From assembly GCF_900465315.1 (NCBI RefSeq), contig NZ_UBIX01000013.1: 64,000 nt of DNA; one strand, 5' to 3'. The notes under the pieces are model-generated. The model made no database searches and was not told where the DNA came from. It worked only from the letters and a program-made list of their open reading frames with translations. The position numbers were made by a program, and so were the translations under genes. Shown piece after piece: positions 55,425 to 64,000 of this stretch (the stretch's first letter is position 1; the number at the start of each line of letters is the position of its first letter). This DNA is from Asaia bogorensis_B. GTDB lineage: Bacteria; Pseudomonadota; Alphaproteobacteria; Acetobacterales; Acetobacteraceae.

Positions 55425-57845
55425 ATGATGCGCTTTAACGCCCGTTATTTTTTATGTGCGACGTCCGTCCTCGCGCTGAGTGTCTCTGCCGCTCAGGCAG
55501 AGCAGAGCCAGACCGGTCGCAAAACGGCCTCGTCCAAAGCTGCGCAAAGCGCGGACTCAGGGCCATCCATGATGGGCTCGACATCTCCTGCGGATGCGGC
55601 GCGCAGTGAAACGGTTCAGGTACGGGCAAGCCGTCACACGTCTGCCGGTGGTGGCCTTATGGTGCATGAGGACGCTGCAAAATCGCGTTCGACCGTCACA
55701 CAGGAGTTCATTGCAAAGCAGACGCCTGGTCTCAACCCGATGCAGCTCATCGCCTCGCTGCCAGGCGTTAATACCACCTCGGTCGATCCTCTTGGTCTGA
55801 ACGGCGGCAACCTGACGCTGCGTGGACTGAATGCCAGCCAGATCGGCTTCACGCTCGAAGGTTTCCCCATCAACGATATCGGCAACTATGCTGTCTATCC
55901 TCAGGAAATCGTCGATTCAGAGAATTTGCGCACGATCAATGTGGAGCAGGGCTCGGCAGATCTCGACAGCCCCCACATCAGCGCCTCGGGCGGCGCCGTA
56001 AATATGTACCTGCTGGACCCGACTGAAAAATTCAGCGGTCATCTCGACGGTACGTATGGCAGCTATAATGCCCGCCGCATCTTTGGCCGCGTGGATACTG
56101 GCCGCATCGGGAATACGCATCTCAAGGGCTATATCTCATTTTCGGCTGCTCATGAGGATTCATGGCGTGGTCCCGGTGCACAGAAGAAGCTGCACGGCGA
56201 GACCAAATGGGTGAACGAATGGGGGCAGGGCAATCGTATCTCGCTGGCTATTGTCGGCAATCAAAGCGACAGCACGCTTTTTCCGTCCATGAGTCTCGCT
56301 AACTGGCAGAAATACGGCACATCCTACACGTATGATTCCAAATGGAATCCCAAAAGCCCGAGCGCCAATTACTACAAGCTGCATCAGAACCCGTTCACGA
56401 ACATCTACGCCAGTGCGCCGTCCACATTTACGCTGACGGATAACCTGACGCTGACGGAAACACCGTATTTCTGGTATGGCAATGGCAATGGCGGCGGTGC
56501 CTATAATGAGAGCCTGACGAGCCAGCAATATGGTTCGCAGTCTCTGAGCGGCTCGATCGGTCCATACAATCCAACGAACACAAAGAGCCTGCTCCTCTAT
56601 AACCCGTCCAACACACAGACTTATCGCCCGGGTGCCGTCACAAAGCTGGCTCTGCATACCGGGGCCAACCGTCTGATGATTGGTTACTGGTTCGAGTATT
56701 CGAAGCAGATCCAGACGGCGCCTTATAGTCTTGTCGATCCCGCGACCGGCGCGCCGCTGGATGAATATGGTGGCGGCCCGAACCTTGTGCTTTCCAACGG
56801 TACGACCGCTCAATATCGTGACACGCTGACGCAGACGCGCATTCACACGCTCTTCATCGATGACTCACTCTCATTGCTGAACAATCGCCTCACCATTGAG
56901 GGCGGCCTGAAATATGCAATGATCACCCGCCAGGGGCAGAACTATCTGCCGGACACGTCGACAGGTCCCTATATCAACGGAAGCTGGAATGAGCCTCTGC
57001 CAGCCGCGTCCATTCGCTACAAGCTGAATGACCAGTTCCAGCTTTTTGCTTCCGGGACGACCAATTTCCGCATCCCGATGAACACATCGCTCTATGACGC
57101 TGGCACCTACACCAAGGGCGTGGGTTACAGCACGAAGGCGAACCCGAACCAGAAGCCGGAAATCTCGATTTCGGAAGAAGCTGGTGTCCGTTATCAGGGA
57201 AGCCTGTTCAACAGCACGCTGACCTATTTCCACTACAATTTCACCAACCGTCTCTACACCCAGACGGTGGTGCTGCCCAACGGGTCCTACTACTCGCAGA
57301 GCATCAACGGTGGTGGATCGCACGCCGATGGCGTTGATTTCGAAATCGGTACGCGCCCGATCCTTTATCATCTGCGTCCCTATGTCTCGGCCGAGTACAT
57401 CAACGCCCGGACGGACAGCAATGTCGCGGCTGGCAGTAGCGGTGACTACGTGTTCAGCAAGGGCAAGTTTGCGCCCCAGACGCCCAGGCAACAGGTGGCG
57501 TTCAACCTCGACTATGACGATGGACACCTGTTCAGCGGTTTCAACCTCAAATATGTTGGCAAGCAGTATGCGACGTTCAACAATGACACGTCGATCCCGA
57601 GCTACGTGACGATGAACGTCCATGCCGGATATCGTTTCCACAATTTCGGCTTCATGAAGAACCCGGTCCTGCAGCTCAACCTACAGAACATCACGAACAA
57701 CCACTATCTTGGCTTCGTGAATGGCACTGCCGCGAACGGCAAGGCAACGACCGGGGTGTATGGGCACAAATTGTCAGCCGGAAGCACAACTTACTACGTC
57801 GCGTCACCTTTCTTCGTGGGTGGTACGGCAAGCGTCGATTTCTGA
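55425..57845 (+). CDS. TonB-dependent outer-membrane receptor
   Basis: 806 residues. Signal peptide (FNARYFLCATSVLALSVSAAQA), a TonB-box-like SETVQVRASR near 65 and a plug domain (LIASLPGVNTTSVDPLGLNG, LRGLNASQIGFTLEGFPIND). A 22-strand barrel ends in VGGTASVDF with terminal Phe. Two adjacent ATG codons at 55425 and 55428 follow GGGAAG. An upstream ATG at 55389 lacks a ribosome site. The substrate (siderophore, vitamin or sugar) is unknown, and no transport partners are nearby. Confidence 0.93.
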   Translation: MMRFNARYFLCATSVLALSVSAAQAEQSQTGRKTASSKAAQSADSGPSMMGSTSPADAARSETVQVRASRHTSAGGGLMVHEDAAKSRSTVTQEFIAKQTPGLNPMQLIASLPGVNTTSVDPLGLNGGNLTLRGLNASQIGFTLEGFPINDIGNYAVYPQEIVDSENLRTINVEQGSADLDSPHISASGGAVNMYLLDPTEKFSGHLDGTYGSYNARRIFGRVDTGRIGNTHLKGYISFSAAHEDSWRGPGAQKKLHGETKWVNEWGQGNRISLAIVGNQSDSTLFPSMSLANWQKYGTSYTYDSKWNPKSPSANYYKLHQNPFTNIYASAPSTFTLTDNLTLTETPYFWYGNGNGGGAYNESLTSQQYGSQSLSGSIGPYNPTNTKSLLLYNPSNTQTYRPGAVTKLALHTGANRLMIGYWFEYSKQIQTAPYSLVDPATGAPLDEYGGGPNLVLSNGTTAQYRDTLTQTRIHTLFIDDSLSLLNNRLTIEGGLKYAMITRQGQNYLPDTSTGPYINGSWNEPLPAASIRYKLNDQFQLFASGTTNFRIPMNTSLYDAGTYTKGVGYSTKANPNQKPEISISEEAGVRYQGSLFNSTLTYFHYNFTNRLYTQTVVLPNGSYYSQSINGGGSHADGVDFEIGTRPILYHLRPYVSAEYINARTDSNVAAGSSGDYVFSKGKFAPQTPRQQVAFNLDYDDGHLFSGFNLKYVGKQYATFNNDTSIPSYVTMNVHAGYRFHNFGFMKNPVLQLNLQNITNNHYLGFVNGTAANGKATTGVYGHKLSAGSTTYYVASPFFVGGTASVDF

Positions 57846-57869
57846 TCCGAGTCACACTGTTGCACGGCA

Positions 57870-57896
57870 GGGGAGGGGGCTTCGGCCCCCCTTTCT
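57870..57896 (+). terminator. Intrinsic terminator after TonB receptor
   Basis: GGGGGC and GCCCCC form a stem capped by a stable ttcg tetraloop, followed by CTTTCTT. It lies 25 bases after the receptor stop and separates it from the rRNA promoter. Confidence 0.85.
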
Positions 57897-57975
57897 TACG
57901 GAAGGCCCAGCAGATGAAAATCCGACCGAACGGGAAGTTTTTTCTCGCCTGCTGTCATTTTTCTGAAATTATGTG

Positions 57976-58004
57976 TTGACGGGTGTGTGTGTGGGGTCTA
58001 AAAG
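57976..58004 (+). promoter_or_regulatory. Probable rrn promoter
   Basis: TTGACG (-35, five of six consensus) is separated by 17 bases from TAAAAG (-10, four of six). It is about 740 bases upstream of the complete 16S gene as drawn, or about 490 upstream of the first 16S fragment. Only this copy of the leader repeat has a -35 element in front of it. Confidence 0.6.
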
Positions 58005-58237
58005 CCCGTTCACCGCAGCGGAACACGCCGCGGTGACTGCCTGAAAGACTGAGTAAGATCAGAGGGTTAGGCAGGGTTCTTTGAAAATTGAATAGGTTAT
58101 GGAAGGGATATGTTGGCGGCGCTTTGGTGTTGTCTGAACCAGTGGTTCTGATGATGAGAGTGCTGACTGATTTATTCTTTTTCGAAAGAACTACAGACGT
58201 CAGTTTTTTTGTTTCGGGATCTATAGTTTGGTTTTGG
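57999..58237 (+). repeat. Tandem rrn leader repeat, copy 1
   Basis: 239 bases repeated with a period of 240 at 58239-58477. It contains a boxA-like antitermination element and the 5' arm of the 16S processing stem. It differs from copy 2 at 58034, 58063 and 58065, plus the position aligned with the N at 58312. This may be an assembly overlap that was not merged. Confidence 0.9.
58076..58089 (+). promoter_or_regulatory. boxA-like antitermination element (leader copy 1)
   Basis: gttctttgaaaatt resembles the boxA motif of rrn leaders that recruits NusB/S10 antitermination factors. The same element recurs in copy 2 at 58316-58329, and a related one precedes the 23S gene. Confidence 0.6.
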
Positions 58238-58315
58238 GTAAAAGCCCGTTCACCGCAGCGGAACACGCCGCGGCGACTGCCTGAAAGACTGAGTAAGATC
58301 AGTGAGTTAGGNAGG

Positions 58316-58329
58316 GTTCTTTGAAAATT
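58316..58329 (+). promoter_or_regulatory. boxA-like antitermination element (leader copy 2)
   Basis: Same sequence as the boxA-like element in copy 1, offset by the 240-base repeat period. It is the copy nearer the 16S gene. Confidence 0.6.
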
Positions 58330-58340
58330 GAATAGGTTAT

Positions 58341-58362
58341 GGAAGGGATATGTTGGCGGCGC
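58341..58362 (+). other. 5' arm of the 16S pre-rRNA processing stem
   Basis: These 22 bases are complementary, with one G-U pair, to 60319-60340 downstream of 16S. The pairing would form the RNase III stalk around pre-16S. An identical arm lies at 58101-58122 in leader copy 1. Confidence 0.8.
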
Positions 58363-58496
58363 TTTGGTGTTGTCTGAACCAGTGGTTCTGATGATGAGAG
58401 TGCTGACTGATTTATTCTTTTTCGAAAGAACTACAGACGTCAGTTTTTTTGTTTCGGGATCTATAGTTTGGTTTTGGTTGGCTTTGGCTAGCTGGA

Positions 58497-58739
58497 ATTG
58501 AACCTGAGAGTTTGATCCTGGCTCAGAGCGAACGCTGGCGGCATGCTTAACACATGCAAGTCGCACGGACCCTTCGGGGTGAGTGGCGGACGGGTGAGTA
58601 TCGCGTAGGGATCTATCCACGGGTGGGGGATAACATCGGGAAACTGGTGCTAATACCGCATGATACCTGAGGGTCAAAGGCGCAAGTCGCCTGTGGAGGA
58701 GCCTGCGTTCGATTAGCTTGTTGGTGGGGTAAAGGCCTA
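58497..58739 (+). pseudogene. Duplicated 5' fragment of 16S rRNA
   Basis: About the first 243 bases of 16S, ending at an N (58740), after which the same sequence restarts from 58741. The larger duplicated block is 58491-58739 against 58741-58989, identical over 249 bases. Most likely an unmerged contig overlap rather than a true truncated gene. Confidence 0.85.
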
Positions 58740-58746
58740 NGCTGGA

Positions 58747-60239
<1,493 letters not shown>

Positions 60240-60318
60240 AAGGATGTTTCCTGACACGTTGGGAAACGCCGAAATAAAGACCTGCATTGGATCAGTGCAG
60301 GCAACGGATGGCCTCAGG

Positions 60319-60340
60319 GCGCCGTCAACATATCCCTTCC
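60319..60340 (+). other. 3' arm of the 16S pre-rRNA processing stem
   Basis: Complementary to 58341-58362 (and to 58101-58122), closing the stalk that loops out 16S for RNase III cleavage. It sits 12 bases before tRNA-Ile. Confidence 0.8.
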
Positions 60341-60351
60341 TGTAATGTTTT

Positions 60352-60428
<77 letters not shown>

Positions 60429-60451
60429 CGACTGTGGTGGTTTCTAGACCT

Positions 60452-60527
60452 GGGGGCGTAGCTCAGCTGGGAGAGCACCTGCTTTGCAAGCAGGGGGTCG
60501 TCGGTTCGATCCCGTCCGCCTCCACCA
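60452..60527 (+). tRNA. tRNA-Ala (anticodon TGC)
   Basis: 76 nt with encoded CCA. Acceptor GGGGGCG, anticodon loop ttTGCaa in CTGCTTTGCAAGCAG and T-loop ttcgatc. The Ile-Ala spacer order is the common alphaproteobacterial arrangement. Confidence 0.96.
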
Positions 60528-60652
60528 GAAACCACACCGGTACACGCTGCTTGGCGAAAGCTTTGAGCGGCATGATGGTGCGATAACATTACAGGTTAAG
60601 GGAAAAATGTTTCCTCCCTGCCGCACTTTGGTGCGGGAGCGATGAAAAAGTC

Positions 60653-60664
60653 TGTTCTTTGTCA
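60653..60664 (+). promoter_or_regulatory. boxA-like element before 23S
   Basis: tgttctttgtca resembles the spacer boxA that renews antitermination before the large-subunit gene. It is related to the leader elements. Confidence 0.6.
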
Positions 60665-60886
60665 GTGTGAATAGGTTGGTGCACTTTCTGGGTGCTGCCA
60701 CGATCCGGGTTGGTCTGACCCATGTGGATCGGTTCTTGGGTTCTTGGACTTTGGTCCGGGAGGCTCTGATCCGGTCTCGTGTTAAGGATTGTGGCGTATA
60801 GCGGTCAGAGAGTGTTTTATAAGTATGATGAACTTTGCGTGCGATGCATTGCATTTTCTCTGCGCAGAAAACTCTGAAGCGCGCGA

Positions 60887-60911
60887 GCGTGGATGGTTGC
60901 TGTGCATGTGT
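60887..60911 (+). other. 5' arm of the 23S processing stem
   Basis: 25 bases complementary to 63678-63702 with two G-U pairs. They form the RNase III stalk around pre-23S. Confidence 0.8.
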
Positions 60912-60914
60912 AGT

Positions 60915-63655
<2,741 letters not shown>

Positions 63656-63677
63656 AACGCTCTCACAACGAGAGCAT

Positions 63678-63702
63678 ACACATGCATAGCAATCATCCAC
63701 GC
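63678..63702 (+). other. 3' arm of the 23S processing stem
   Basis: Pairs with 60887-60911. Between this arm and 23S lies a small hairpin GCTCTC-acaac-GAGAGC at 63659-63675. Confidence 0.8.
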
Positions 63703-63767
63703 AATCACACTCATCATACACAAACACCAACCTCCACACCGACACACAGTTGTCGGGTGGATCAGAA

Positions 63768-63885
63768 GACCTGGTGGCTATGGCGGGAGACTTCCACCCG
63801 ATCCCATCCCGAACTCGGCCGTGAAACGCCCCAGCGCCTATGATACTGCATCTCAAGATGCGGAAAAGTCGGTCGCCGCCAGGTC
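63768..63885 (+). rRNA. rrf: 5S ribosomal RNA
   Basis: About 118 nt. Terminal helix GACCTGGTGGC pairs with GCCGCCAGGTC, and the interior cccatcccgaactcggccgt is the conserved 5S loop region. It is flanked by an 11 bp processing stem, 63755-63765 with 63888-63898. Confidence 0.95.
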
Positions 63886-63917
63886 CCCTGATCCACCCCA
63901 CAAAAACACCCCACCCA

Positions 63918-63994
<77 letters not shown>

Positions 63995-64000
63995 AAATAC

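Larger units (their letters stand above)
58239..58477 (+). repeat. Tandem rrn leader repeat, copy 2
   Basis: Second copy of the leader unit, carrying an N at 58312. Its end continues into sequence leading to the first 16S fragment. Substitutions relative to copy 1 suggest different rrn operon copies were sampled, or true divergence. Confidence 0.9.
60528..60914 (+). other. tRNA-Ala to 23S spacer
   Basis: Spacer of 387 bases. It contains a CCGCAC/GTGCGG hairpin near 60620, a boxA-like TGTTCTTTGTCA at 60653-60664, and the 5' arm of the 23S processing stem at 60887-60911. No gene. Confidence 0.75.

Overview
The window looks like chromosomal core sequence from an acetic acid bacterium (Acetobacteraceae, Alphaproteobacteria). 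The 16S rRNA text resembles the Asaia/Kozakia/Neoasaia neighbourhood from memory. The rrn operon order is 16S, tRNA-Ile, tRNA-Ala, 23S, 5S, initiator tRNA-Met. Most genes are housekeeping genes packed with 1-17 base overlaps, and GTG and TTG starts are common. No database search was possible, so the genus is an inference.

Layout. 1-4383: end of an OsmC gene, then a class Ia ribonucleotide reductase operon (nrdA, a secreted YbaY/META protein, nrdB) behind a convincing pair of NrdR boxes. 4384-8205: an A+T-richer, mostly gene-free stretch with one unusual alpha/beta-hydrolase-like gene, probably a decayed or acquired insert. 8206-15440: RNA methyltransferase, polyprenyl diphosphate synthase, murI, pyrE, a 78-residue unknown, gltA, sixA, chorismate mutase and a metallophosphatase. 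15564-26058, all on the minus strand: plsC, miaB, phoH-like, ybeY, corC, a DsbA-like protein and a long smc. 26278-32633: tamA-tamB, the outer-membrane translocation and assembly pair. 32694-37665: P-loop kinase, TPR-glycosyltransferase, lone receiver, SDR, CarD and bestrophin. 37798-40564: formaldehyde detoxification (frmA-fghA) coupled to an RNase T2 lipoprotein. 40608-53760: yjbQ, trpS, tdk, two small lipoproteins (cytochrome c, FKBP), argG, rlmN, the xseB-ispA-dxs-tlyA isoprenoid cluster, a TusA-like protein, a ROK kinase, rlmE and ppx/gppA. 53963-57845: tRNA-Gln, a 1.4 kb gene-free stretch and a TonB-dependent receptor. 57976-63994: one rRNA operon.

The genes serve nucleotide synthesis (nrdAB, pyrE, tdk), cell envelope (murI, plsC, tamAB), isoprenoids and quinones (dxs, ispA, octaprenyl-type synthase), RNA maturation (miaB, ybeY, rlmN, tlyA, rlmE) and chromosome maintenance (smc, xseB). 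I see no CRISPR array, phage, toxin-antitoxin pair, intact insertion sequence or recognisable defence island.

The points most worth a second look are the secreted protein translationally interlocked between the two reductase subunits, the reductase without an ATP-cone, the isolated hydrolase-like gene, and two tandem duplications (period 240 and 250) at the start of the rRNA operon. Each duplication is associated with a single N, and together they look like unmerged contig ends rather than biology.
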